DNA from: Capniomyces stellatus
Lineage: Eukaryota; Kickxellomycota; Harpellomycetes; Harpellales; Legeriomycetaceae
Direction: 5' to 3'
DNA length: 64,000 nucleotides
NCBI GenBank assembly: GCA_001661515.1
Contig: LUVW01000022.1
Location: forward strand, 224,085 to 288,084
The translations under genes were made by a program, and so were the position numbers. Positions 23,593 through 34,282 of the stretch are shown here, piece by piece; within the stretch, counting starts at the first letter, position 1; each line of letters starts with the position of its first letter. The notes beneath the pieces were generated by a model that saw only the letters and a program-made list of their open reading frames with translations, was not told the DNA's origin and did no database searches.

Positions 23593-24438
23593 ATGAAAGA
23601 AAGCAGAAATCAAGGAGTTTTAGTTTTAATAGCCATATTCATCCCACCGCTTGCTGTATACTTGGAAAAGGGATGTGATATTAATGTATGGATAAACGTA
23701 CTTTTTACGTTGCTGGCATATCTCCCAGGGTTCATTCACGCAGTTATCGTGATTTTGACAAGAAGGCCAAGAAATGCGAATATACCTGGGCAGATGCATG
23801 GTGCACAATATAACCAAGCACCACAATATAACCAAGCACCACAATATAACCAAGCACCACAGTATAACCAGGCACCACAATATAACCAAGCACAACAGTA
23901 TAACCAAGCACCACAATATCAACCAGCACCGCAGTACCAGCAAGCACAATCAAAGCCCAACCAGTACCCAAATAATGAATACATAGCACCGTCTGCCAAT
24001 ACACAAAACCCAAGCATGCCGCAACCAAGCATGCCGCAACCAAGCATGCCGCAACCAAGCATACCACAGCCTAGCGTGCCACGGTCTAGCGTGTCACAGT
24101 CTAGTGTGCCGCAACCAAGCATGCCGCAACCAAGCATACCACAGTCTAGCGTGCCACGGTCTAGCGTGTCACAGTCTAGTGTGCCGCAACCAAGCATGCC
24201 GCAACCAAGCATACCACAGTCTAGCGTGCCACGGTCTAGCGTGTCACAGTCTAGTGTGCCGCAACCAAGCATGCCGCAACCAAGCATACCACAGTCTAGC
24301 GTGCCACAGTCTAGTGTGCCGCAACCAAGCATGCCAAAGTCTAGCGTGTCAAAGTCTAGCGTGCCACAACTAGATATGCCACAACTAGATATGCCAAAAT
24401 CCCAAGCAGAAAGTAAAGACGCATATAAAAATGTCTAA
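23593..24438 (+). CDS. Pmp3-family protein with long repetitive tail
   Basis: A 281-residue, intron-free protein. Residues 1-57 are a complete Pmp3/UPF0057 domain (GVLVLIAIFIPPLAVYLEKG and PGFIHAVIVILTR), close to the 71-residue paralogue at 22033. About 220 residues of repeats follow. The first part has eight hexapeptides of type QYNQAP. The second has PQPSM/PQSSV pentapeptides arranged in 25-residue higher-order units. The tail is rich in Pro, Gln and Ser, with no membrane helix, and ends in a charged segment (KSQAESKDAYKNV). The family is known for a two-helix hairpin with short ends. A tail this long is unusual and would be a flexible, possibly heavily phosphorylated or glycosylated extension. 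Its function cannot be read from sequence. Confidence 0.88.
   Translation: MKESRNQGVLVLIAIFIPPLAVYLEKGCDINVWINVLFTLLAYLPGFIHAVIVILTRRPRNANIPGQMHGAQYNQAPQYNQAPQYNQAPQYNQAPQYNQAQQYNQAPQYQPAPQYQQAQSKPNQYPNNEYIAPSANTQNPSMPQPSMPQPSMPQPSIPQPSVPRSSVSQSSVPQPSMPQPSIPQSSVPRSSVSQSSVPQPSMPQPSIPQSSVPRSSVSQSSVPQPSMPQPSIPQSSVPQSSVPQPSMPKSSVSKSSVPQLDMPQLDMPKSQAESKDAYKNV
23806..23949. repeat. 18-bp coding repeat (QYNQAP x8)
   Basis: Eight in-frame copies of an 18-bp unit inside the second Pmp3 gene. The first six are nearly identical and the last two have diverged (QYQPAP, QYQQAQ). Confidence 0.92.
24061..24285. repeat. 75-bp coding repeat, three tandem copies
   Basis: Three almost identical 75-bp units (24061-24135, 24136-24210, 24211-24285) plus a partial fourth, each made of five 15-bp sub-units coding Pro-Gln/Arg-Pro/Ser-Ser-Met/Ile/Val. 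The near identity at silent positions indicates recent expansion or ongoing homogenisation. Confidence 0.93.
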
Positions 24439-26079
24439 CTTTGATTGAGGAGAATGTACTGACCGTGCAGTATAAGTTTTGGCACTCGAGTTTTTATTTG
24501 ATTTGATTTAATTTAGTATAGTATAGTATAGTATATAAATATATTAATGTTAAAATAGACTTTTTGTCGTGTAATAATGAATTAAAACCAATAACAAAGC
24601 TACAGCTATAACCAATGCTGTGATTGAATGGTACTTGCAAATGATTATTTTTATTTCTTTCTGAAAGTGATATTTGTTTGATACGGGTATAAGCCAGGTT
24701 TCAAGCTAGAGCCAATCGTATTTCAGATTTTGATCGTCCCACTTTAAAGCGAGTAAGATTTGGATTTAGATTTAGATTTAGATTCAAATAGATTTGGGAG
24801 TTGTAGATGGATTTAGAATAATAGAAAAAGAAAAGAAAAGAAATAATATTTGGTACTAACAAATGAGTCATAATTAAGTGTTGAAGTATAATAGACCCTG
24901 AAAGGTGTGTATTTATTGAAAAGTATCCTGATTAAACAAAATTAACGAAATTGTTAGTAACAGTAGCAAGGGGGGGGGGCTTTTTTTTTCGACTAAACAT
25001 TTACTTTGAACTATTACAATGTTTGGAACTAGATATTAAAATGGTTTCCACAAGGTTTGTATATATATACCCGGAAAATCAAGAGGTGGGAAAAAAAAAA
25101 GAGGGGGGGGAGAAGGTGGTAAAAAAAAATAATTAAAATATGGCCTTATAATTTTAAAGCAAATGGAATATCGGGTAAAGTGAGGAGAAGGATTGTTCGG
25201 AGGTGTGTGCGTTAGTGTATGTGGTAAGGACAGGTTGGTTTGAAAAGAACGAATATTTGATTATTAAATAAAGTTGCGTTGCGAAAAAAAAAAAAGTAAA
25301 AAAAGTAAAAATAGTAGAAAAAGGAAAGAAAAAAAATAGGGGATTTCGAATTGTGTAAAAATAAAATAAACCGACAGCCTGTAAAAACATAGGGGATTAC
25401 AAATGAATCATTTAAAAGTGATTATTAAGTTTCGTTTGGGATAAATTAAATGGCTAAATAAGAGGGAAAAAAAAAAGGGGGGGAGAGGAAGCGAAGTGAA
25501 AACGAAAAGGGAAGGAATTAAGGAGTCGGAATTCCCAATTAGTAAAATTAAGGGGTTCAGTGGAGATAAAGGAATAAGGTTGGGTTAGGGAAAAGAAAAG
25601 TAAAGCAAAACAAGATTATATTTGGTTATCGAGGTAAAATGTAAAAGTTCTGGAACTTGAATCAGGTAGGTAAAAAGATACAAGCAAACCGTAACAAGTT
25701 GATTCAACAGGGTTTGGGCAAGTTAAATACGATTATTAATAATAGGGAATAGAGATAATGGAAATAGCAGAAATAAAAAAGTTAAAACAAAAGTTTAAAA
25801 TCGAAATCGAAATCAATAAATGACAAAAATAAAAAAATAATAAAAAAAAGGTGTTTATAAAACGGAAATAAAATGAAATTAGCGGGAAAAAAAAAAGTCA
25901 ATAAATAAATAAAGGAGGATAAAAAAGGACCGTTGAAGGGATTTGATAGTTATTAAAAGATAAAGAAAGGTATTGTTCGTTATAAAAGGTGCGATTATAT
26001 TTTTATTATTGAATACTATTTTACTTTACAAAATAACAAAAAGTAAAGCCAGAAAGCAAGTAAGGAAAAAAAAGCAGAG
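24439..26079. other. Intergenic region, purine-rich
   Basis: About 1.6 kb, strongly A- and G-rich on the plus strand from about 24780, with G runs at 24971 and 25104 and many A runs. It should contain the promoter and leader of the kynurenine monooxygenase gene. No supported gene is seen. Confidence 0.55.
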
Positions 26080-27875
26080 ATGGAATCAAACAAGGTTATT
26101 ATTGCAGGAGGAGGGTTGGTTGGGTCGTTGACAGGCTGTTATTTTGCAAAGAGAGGATGGAATGTGGAAATATATGAGAAGCGTCCAGGTAAATGGAGGA
26201 TATAGGTGAAGTGAAAGAGGGTAAAAGTGTTGATAAGATGGGAGATTAACTGAAGAGTAAATGTGGACAATAGATCCTAGGTTGGAAGAGAACAAGAATT
26301 CAAGAAACCACAGGTCGATTAACTTGGCGATATCAAGAAGAGGATTGTCAGCAATAAACAGACTTGATGCGGAGGTGGAGAAGAAGGTGTTGGATATTGT
26401 GTTGCCAATGTATGGGCGTATGATTCATGACTTGGATGGAAACACTTCTAGCCAAAAGTATGGAGCAAGAGGAGAATATATCAACTCTGTGGATAGGGGA
26501 CTGTTGAACGAGATACTTTTGGATCAAGTTGAAGCGTTTGAGAACACAAAGATAGTTTTCAACACGGTTCTTGATACTTGTGACTATGAAAAGAAGACTG
26601 CGAGATTCAAAAACACGTAAATGACAACAATAATAATGATGATATTATAATGGATTTTGAGTGTGTGTGTGTTTAGAGAGAATGGGATTTAATGATGGAT
26701 TCTTTATTTGTAAAACTAAAAAAAAAAAAAAACAATGTTGGATAAATGTGTATTTGTAGAGAGACAGGAGAGATGATTGAGGCTAAAGGAGACCTTATAA
26801 TTGGAGCTGATGGAGCCTACAGTGTGGCACGCCGTAGATTGCAAAGCACAACAAAGTAAGAAACAAATCAGTAATAGATAATAGACAAGACACATACATA
26901 TACGGGATAATTTTTTAAAGGAAAAGGCAATAACGATGGTTATTGATTGTTTGTAGGGTGAACATAGAGCAAAAGTACATTGACCATGGGTACTGTGAGT
27001 TGGAAATGAAGGCGAAGAACAATGAATTCGCAATGAAGCACGACCACTTGCATATATGGCCAAGAGGAACGTTTATGTTGATAGCGTTGCCAAACTTGGA
27101 CAAATCGTTCACGTGTACATTGTTTATGCCATGGTCAAAGTTTGAGTCGATAAAGAACAGTGAAGATTTGATGAGATTTTTCGAGGAGAATTTCCCAGAT
27201 GCAATAGAGTTGTTTGGGACAGAGAGTATTAATGAGTACTTTGACAACCCAAAGGGAGTATTGTTCTATGTGAAATGTACACCACACCATTACAAAGGAA
27301 ACGGAGTGATTGTTGGGGACGCGGCACATTGTACGGTTCCATTTTACGCACAAGGGATGAACTGTGGGTTTGAAGATATCGAAACACTTGATACTTTGTT
27401 GGTTGAACAGGCGGCACCACTGCTAAACGCATCAGATCCTGTAGCCACCGCAAATGTAAAAACCAACAAACTGACACCAGCACAGGTCGAAGCAGCACTT
27501 GTAAAGTACACTGATTGCAGACCAAAGGACTCGGCAGCAATGATCAACCTCGCACTCCACAACTACATTGAAATGCGCAGTGATGTCAATAAAAGCTCAT
27601 ACAAACTTCGTCTTTTTGTTGAAAAAAAACTCTCTTTGCTGTTCCCCTCGCTAATCACCCCGCTGTACACTATGGTCAGCTTCTCGAAAATCAGTTACTC
27701 TAAGGCTACTGAAAAGTGGAACAAGCAAACCAAGTTCCTCACTCTTGCTGTCAACTCTATTACCCACTTGACTGTTGGACTCGCAGCTTTTGCATTTTTC
27801 AAGTATGGTGGACCTCGTCTTGGATTAAGAATGCCATCGTGCAATGAAATCACAAACTTGTTTAAGGCAAACTAA
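26080..27875 (+). CDS. BNA4: Kynurenine 3-monooxygenase, 4 exons
   Basis: A flavin enzyme of the outer mitochondrial membrane that hydroxylates kynurenine to 3-hydroxykynurenine in the tryptophan-to-NAD pathway, using NADPH and oxygen. Exons 26080..26188, 26274..26616, 26760..26855 and 26957..27875 join in phase to give 488 residues, like human KMO (486). Visible motifs are the FAD dinucleotide fold ([20 protein letters not shown]), the family block [39 protein letters not shown], and [20 protein letters not shown] with GFEDIETLD around the second FAD-binding site. A C-terminal hydrophobic stretch ([15 protein letters not shown]) fits the membrane anchor known in this family. The direct upstream DNA is purine-rich with many A runs. 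Confidence 0.95.
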
Positions 27876-28114
27876 ACTAAACCAAACTAAACTAAACTAG
27901 GAGGAGCCAAGACTAAATTATAAACACTTTATTTTTTTTTACTATACTTTTTATTTTTTTTACCATAAATAAAAAAAAACAACAACAATAATAATAATAA
28001 TTAACTCTTGATTTTATTCAGAATAGATATAAAGAAGTAAGAAGAAATAAAAGAAATAAAGAAAAAAAGTAAACAATAAAGAGACAAACTAGATGGAAAA
28101 GATTAATAAATTAA

Positions 28115-31100
28115 TTAATTGTCGGCAAGTTGTTTGCGAGAGTATTGATTTTGATTCTTGTTAAAGTTATTTTGTTTGTTGAATTGTTGGCCTTGACCTT
28201 GACCTTGGCCTTGACCTTGGCCTTGATCTTGATCTTGGTTGTTATTGCGGCGACCAGTAGTATTGGAGCGTTGACCTCTGTTGCTTTGACCTCTGTTGCT
28301 TTGACCTCTGTTACTTTGGCCTCTGCTATTTGGATTTCTAGAGTTTTGGTTCCTGTTGCCTCTGTTGGAGCCAGATGGGCCAGAGTTGTTGTGGCCGTCT
28401 CTGTTGTCATGGCGGTTGGCAGATGAGGAGTGTGGACCAGACTCAGATTGGCCAAAAGCGCTTTTTTCGGAAAATGGTTTGCCACCGTTGATCTTGAGTT
28501 CAAAGATCTTTTCGTTGGCATCAGCGAGGGCAGAAACCTTGTCGGCCATCTGGAGCATGGAAAGTTGGAGTCTTGAAGTGGCATCAGCGGAGGTGCGTTC
28601 AAAGTGGATGATTTTAGCGAGTTCATCGAGAGAGGCGTTGATTTCAGAGTTGTAAATCATCATAGCGAGGAGGGAGGAGAGCTTGCGGACGGGGAGGTCA
28701 AACATGTTGGCGAGGTTGAGGATGCTCATTGAGTCATAGTGCATAATGTAGGTGAAGAGGTATGTTCTGAAGGCTTCAACCTTGATGCGGGCGTTGAGCA
28801 GGGCCTTGACGTTCTCAAAGTCAGGCATGAGGTTCCAGATTTTGATGGCGTCAATGTGGGCAAAGGCCAATTTCCAGTCGCCGGTGGCAAGAGCCTTGGC
28901 AGAAGCCATGATGAAGTCACGGGTGTTCTCAGGTGGGCCGGTGAAGACTTGACGTTCGTTGAAGTCAAACATTCTTCTGAAGGTTCTGCTGATAACGCGT
29001 TTGCTGGCGTCGGTGTTTGTGGCGTTGTTGGCGGAGGCCATTGCAGGGATCTCGAGCAGCATGGATGAGGTGAGGAAGACACACTCGAGCAGTTCAAAGT
29101 TGATGTGCATGTGGAAAGGAAGCTGACGTTGTTTGCTCATGCGTTCCTGTTCCTGGCTCATCTGGTTGTACCGCTGTTGCCCAAATCCTTGACCCAGCAA
29201 CTCGCGGATACGGCCTGAAATCATCAGTTCTTGCAAGTGGTTGAACGACTCGTTGATCAGACCGAGTCTGAAGGCAGCAAGTCCAAGCTGAGACAGTGCT
29301 CTGTTGTACAGAATCTGTGTTGACACGTCAGCCTGGCCAATAGAGTCCTGTACGTGGGAGATCAGGAACAAGTCACGAGCTACAAAGTACCGTTTGTGCA
29401 GGGCGTGGTGGTAGATGTGCATCAGCATGGCTCTGGCACGCAGCATAGGAACAGAGTTTCTGTACAGGAACGTACACAGCTCCATCATCAGCGTCTCCGA
29501 GTCAGCACTTGGCTCTACGCCCAGCTGCTTGGCCACCTGTGCCTCAACCGATACTGTGACCTGGTCTGGTCGGAAGTAAAGGTACTCGACTCTGCGCATA
29601 ACTGCTCTGCACTCTGCTGCTGGCTGGTTCGACTTGCGCAGGTAGTTTTGCGCACGTACCACAGCGACGTACAGTGACATGTCGTCTGCCATCCGCTCAA
29701 CGTACTCGGTCGAGTGTGGGTCCATTGCCACCAATGACCGGTTGAACTCGTCGTACAGTCGTTCCAGCAATCCAATCACTGATCCTGGAAGCGTCACCTG
29801 CTCTCCCGAGTACTTGACGTCCTCTACATCTTCATCTGCATCCATATCTCCAGTCTCCAATACCACCACCGTCATTGTCCCCTCAAGAACCGTTAGCAAT
29901 GTATTGATGTACTCAAGTGCTTGTTTCCACGACTCTACCAGCTGCGATCCTGTTGCTGATGTAAAGAAATCAAACTGTGCTGGGATCATCACCAACAACA
30001 CCTTGACCTGTTGCAATGGGTTTGACGCCACCTTGTACAATGCCTGCAACGTCTTCATTATCTCAGTCTTGTCTGTTCCCTTACGTCCACGTGCCTCCAC
30101 TACTTCCTTCAATCTCACCGACAAGTTCTCTGTGCTGACTACTACCTCCTTCTTCTTTCCTGCTTCTGCCTTTGCCTTTGCTTTTGCCTTTGCCTTTGTC
30201 TTTGCCTTGCTTCCAACTGTCTTGAATCCATCATCATCTCCCTCCTCTGAGTCTCCATCATTCTCCTCTTCTGACTCTGACTCTTCTTTTGCTCCCTTCT
30301 TTGTCTGTGATTTCAAGTCCCTTGATTCCTGGTTTGCCTTACGCTTATCTTTTGTCTCAACCGCCTTCTTCTTTGTTGGCTCCTTCTTCAACCATTTGTT
30401 AGTCCCCTTTCTACCCCCATCCGAGTCTGAATCACTGCTTGATGAGTCGCTTTCTGACTCGCTGTTATCCCAGTACGAATCTGATGACTCTGAGTCTTCT
30501 CCCTTTACCTTTACCTTCTCCTTCTCCTTTGCCTTTACCTTTTCCTTACTCTTGACTTCCTTCTTTGCTACTACTACTTCCTTTTCCTTTTCCTTTTCCT
30601 TCTCTTTCTCTTCCTCTGAGTCTGATTCTCCTGCCTCTGAATCTTCTGGGTTTGCCTTATACTCTGCTATTTGTCTCTCGTATTCCTTAACCACCTTCTT
30701 GATTCTCTGTCTTAATGTATTCAACGAACGCGCGTTGTTTGCATTCAGTTTCTTCATCGATGCCTTGTCCTTGAACTTTCCTACTCCGCTATCTATCGAC
30801 ACTATTGTCTTGATATAAAACACTGGCTCCTTTTGCTGCTCAAACCCTGACTTCATCAACTTTGGCACCACCTTTGAAAGCTTCTCAAACTCTGAAAGCA
30901 CCACCGAAAAATCATTGATCTTCAACCCATTTACTATACTCTTCACACTCCCCAACGCCTCATCTGTCTGTTTATCTTTCGCACTCTTCACCACCCTCTT
31001 CACCTCATCCTCTGACTCGTCTGAATCCGAAAGTCCCCCCCTAGCAAACCTACTAACTTCCACCTTTCCTTTGCTTTGCTGAACCTCATTGTCCGAGTAA

Positions 31101-31168
31101 TCTGACCCTGACGACGAACTGCTATCTGAATCTGAGCCTGATGACTCTGCTCTGAAAAATCGTGACAT
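28115..31168 (-). CDS. NIP1: Translation initiation factor eIF3 subunit c
   Basis: Core subunit of eIF3, which in the family bridges eIF1, eIF5 and the 40S ribosome. A single exon of 1017 residues without introns. It starts with the hallmark MSRFFRAESSGSDSDSSSS, followed by a long acidic/Lys-rich segment (residues 1 to about 330). The eIF3c N-terminal domain follows, with blocks such as YVERMADDMSLYVAVVRAQN, LFLISHVQDSIGQADVSTQI and YNRALSQLGLAAFR. A PCI domain spans about residues 700-900 (RTYLFTYIMHYDSMSILNLA, MIYNSEINASLDE). The tail has SRGQSNRGQ repeats, then a run of Gln-Gly pairs and an Asn/Gln-rich end. Yeast Nip1 (812 residues) has no such long Arg-Gly/Gln-Gly tail, as I recall. The leader just upstream is A-rich on the coding strand. 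Confidence 0.95.
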   Translation of the reverse strand: MSRFFRAESSGSDSDSSSSSGSDYSDNEVQQSKGKVEVSRFARGGLSDSDESEDEVKRVVKSAKDKQTDEALGSVKSIVNGLKINDFSVVLSEFEKLSKVVPKLMKSGFEQQKEPVFYIKTIVSIDSGVGKFKDKASMKKLNANNARSLNTLRQRIKKVVKEYERQIAEYKANPEDSEAGESDSEEEKEKEKEKEKEVVVAKKEVKSKEKVKAKEKEKVKVKGEDSESSDSYWDNSESESDSSSSDSDSDGGRKGTNKWLKKEPTKKKAVETKDKRKANQESRDLKSQTKKGAKEESESEEENDGDSEEGDDDGFKTVGSKAKTKAKAKAKAKAEAGKKKEVVVSTENLSVRLKEVVEARGRKGTDKTEIMKTLQALYKVASNPLQQVKVLLVMIPAQFDFFTSATGSQLVESWKQALEYINTLLTVLEGTMTVVVLETGDMDADEDVEDVKYSGEQVTLPGSVIGLLERLYDEFNRSLVAMDPHSTEYVERMADDMSLYVAVVRAQNYLRKSNQPAAECRAVMRRVEYLYFRPDQVTVSVEAQVAKQLGVEPSADSETLMMELCTFLYRNSVPMLRARAMLMHIYHHALHKRYFVARDLFLISHVQDSIGQADVSTQILYNRALSQLGLAAFRLGLINESFNHLQELMISGRIRELLGQGFGQQRYNQMSQEQERMSKQRQLPFHMHINFELLECVFLTSSMLLEIPAMASANNATNTDASKRVISRTFRRMFDFNERQVFTGPPENTRDFIMASAKALATGDWKLAFAHIDAIKIWNLMPDFENVKALLNARIKVEAFRTYLFTYIMHYDSMSILNLANMFDLPVRKLSSLLAMMIYNSEINASLDELAKIIHFERTSADATSRLQLSMLQMADKVSALADANEKIFELKINGGKPFSEKSAFGQSESGPHSSSANRHDNRDGHNNSGPSGSNRGNRNQNSRNPNSRGQSNRGQSNRGQSNRGQRSNTTGRRNNNQDQDQGQGQGQGQGQGQQFNKQNNFNKNQNQYSRKQLADN

Positions 31169-32023
31169 TTTCTCTTCTTCTATTTTTTTTTATTTATTTT
31201 TAATAAAAAGTTTAATTTTTTTTTTTTTTTTACTGTTTTATTTCTCTTATTATTTTACTCTATTTCTCAATTCCTTCTAAATCTTCTATTGATCATCTCC
31301 ATCTCTCCCACCCCACTCTCTCATTTATCTACTCAATACGCTCGTTCATCCCCCGTACTATTTCTTCTTTAAATTTCAATCATCAATCATCTCTCCCAAA
31401 CAAAACCCATTACATTGTTTCCTTTAAAAAAAAATAGTAAACAATGTCTTTTGGCTCTATTCTTTTTTCCCTTCTTTCTCATCAGATTTAATCTTTCGTC
31501 TTGTTCTTGCTTCATTTACATTTCACTCTTACAACTATTCCCTTATTTGTTGTCTCTGTCCGTTTTATACATTCTTAATCCCTGTCATATATGTATAATC
31601 CTTTGCATTTACCTTGAATTTCGTATTGTCTAACAAAACCTAGCTGTAATCTCAATGCTCTTTTGTTTTATTTTTCTAATACTATCCTGTTTGATTTTTA
31701 TCTATTTGATTTTTTTTTCTTTTACTTTTACTTTTCCCTCTTTTTTTTTTATAAACATTTTCCTTTTATTTTTTTTACTTTTCTTTTAAATAATTTCATT
31801 TCGCTCTTTTTTTTTTTCTTCATTTATTTTTTTTCACTTTTTCCAGCCAATCCCGTTATACCGTTGTTTTTTTTTCTTTTATTACTTTTTGCTCTCATAT
31901 CTATGCATATTTTCTTTTTATTCTCATTCCTCTTCTATCTCCTTATTAACACCTTTTTCTTCTTCTTTCTGCTTTGTCTATTTAATTCGATCCCCTCAGG
32001 TCATTTCCCTTGTTATTCTTCTA

Positions 32024-32060
<37 letters not shown>

Positions 32061-34282
32061 CTGCTATTTTTTTCTAATCATTTATTTTTCTATCAAATAA
32101 AAAATTAAAAAAAGGTGGTAAGGGTTTACAGGTTTTGTTTTCATTATCTTTTCTTTTTTTTTTTTTTCAGTCTTGTTTTCCTTGCTTTTTATTTGCTTTC
32201 CTATGCATTCAACTGGGCTTTTTTATTATTATTACCTCCCACTTTAAATTTTAATTAAAGCCATTGTTGCACTGGCCAATAAATACCATCTTTTCTTTTT
32301 CTTAAACCTCACTAACTTTTAACTTTACGATTCTCCAAGCTCCTTATTAGGCACCAAACTCTTCCTTTCTTATTTTCTTTTATATTTGACTATCAAACAG
32401 CTTTGTCGGGCTCCAAAGTCTTTAAGAAACATCAAAGCTTCTGTATCGTTTCAGATATTAAAAAATCTGCCAAGTATAACAAGCTTTACAAGTAAACTTG
32501 ACCAGTTATTTGTATTTGAACAACTCTAATAAAAGTTAAACAAAAATCAAAGTAGCACTTAAAGAACAAACCAAGTTGAACAAACTAAATATAGCCAACA
32601 TTATAAAAAACAGCTAAAACTGATGGTGGCTGAGCTCGTAATGATTTTATGGCATTTAATATTTCCATTCTGTCTCAAACCAACATTGACCTCTTCAAAG
32701 TAAAGTTAAATGATGTTATCGCCGATTATTCTCAAGGGATACTTGATTAATTTCCAGAAAGCTTTAATGCACAGTCTACAAATAATAAAGTTCGAGAGAT
32801 ATTTTGCCTTCATATACATTTACGTGAATTCTGACGAATCAGAAGGGTGTGCCGTTGTTGATTTTTCCACAACGCTTTTGAAAAAACATAAATTACGCTG
32901 ATGGAAACCATGTTTTGCACACAAGAAAAGATATTATGCTGTCGATGTGTGCAGAAAATGTGTTTGCCAAAACTGATGTTTGTATTATAGTCCTGAACCA
33001 AATATATATATGCTTTTCTCTCTCTTGCAGGAGGACACGTCGCATATTAGCAACGACAACCCAGAGCCTCAGTTGATTAAAGGAGCTATAACAGCGCTTC
33101 AAAAATAACCGCAGAGTAAACACTCGTGCTCCTAACAGTACGTACAACAAATACATGTTTCCTTGTATTGATATGCATGGCACTTGTCCCACTTTTTATA
33201 AAATCAAAACATCCCAAAGCCTAAACCTGTGTGGGAGTGGAAGAGGTGGCGGTGGGAGATGTGAGTTTGGGAATTATATGTATATATATTTATATATGCT
33301 TTTATTAGTGTGGAAATCGTAATTTAGCTTTATTTTTGTTCTAATAGTCTTGAATTTTTGGCTTTTGAACAGGCAAAAAGGCCTCTTTTGTTTTCTTTTT
33401 ATTTAAATTGAATTAAAATCGTTTTTTGTTTTTGTTTTTGATTTACATTGCAAGTGAGAGACTTAAAGCTAAGATAGTCAAACTGATTGGGTGAACTATA
33501 CTATTGTTTCCAAACGCTTTTTTTACCATAATGAAAATTGCTCTTTGGTGCTATTATTAGAAACAAAACGGATTAAATCCAGGAAAAGTGGTCGAGAAAT
33601 TAAGTTGCAAAGCAAACTCTGCAAAAGCGGATTCATTTCCAATTAATGTTGCAAATTGTTTTTTAATCCAGAACTTAATTCATTAAAAGAGAAAAAAGTG
33701 GTATAAATAAGTTTATTTGTTTTCTTTGTATTATTTATGAAAAACGAGCAAAAAAAAAAAACAAAAAACAAGTGGATATAAAAGTCTACAATATCTACTC
33801 TTGCAGGTTTAAATAATATTCAATTGTAAATCAAACACAAACATCAAAGTACCATTTATCAATATATGAAGAAACAACAACAAACAAACCAAAGCCAAAG
33901 CGAGCAAACGAGCAAAAGAGCATCCATATTGTTTTGTGAAGAGAGTAAATTGAAAAAAAATAATAATTACTACAGCAAATACATTTTTTTTTAGCACACA
34001 ATCGAGTAGAGTAAGGTGTGTATACTCGGCAACAGTTGAATAAGAATATTCCAAGGACCCTAATAAAAGTACACCAGTTTGAATCAACAAAAAGAAAATA
34101 AAGCAATCCAGCTCGAGCGGCAAATCCAATACACAAATACGCGTTGTGGCTTTAGAAAATCGCGTATTTTCCCACAGAAGCCAAACGCATAGAATTTTCA
34201 CGGCTTGATTCTTTTTATATTAAATAAACATATAATATAAACAACGAGACGCATATACAACAGGAAATATAGCCAGATAAAT
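31169..34282. other. Intergenic region, 3.1 kb, T-rich at the left end
   Basis: The longest gene-free stretch of the window, between the divergent starts of eIF3c and MED23. From 31170 to about 32330 it is dominated by T and pyrimidine runs (a 24-nt T run near 32030); the rest is ordinary AT-rich DNA. Hydrophobic frames there are translations of poly-T. I see no tRNA or protein gene. A non-coding RNA cannot be excluded. Confidence 0.55.

Noticed and set aside
24061..24285. CRISPR-like array
   Set aside because: The units are contiguous coding repeats without unique spacers, inside a fungal gene.
23919..24332. Cys/Gly-rich repeat frame antisense to the second Pmp3 gene
   Set aside because: It is the mirror of the 15-bp coding repeats; the plus-strand frame has the Pmp3 domain and a normal start.
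29679..30818. 379-codon Ser-rich frame on the plus strand
   Set aside because: It is antisense to the acidic and Lys-rich part of eIF3c, where codon bias keeps the opposite frame open.
31663..32100. 145-codon hydrophobic frame
   Set aside because: It consists almost only of Phe, Leu, Ser and Tyr from T-rich DNA and has no other sign of coding.
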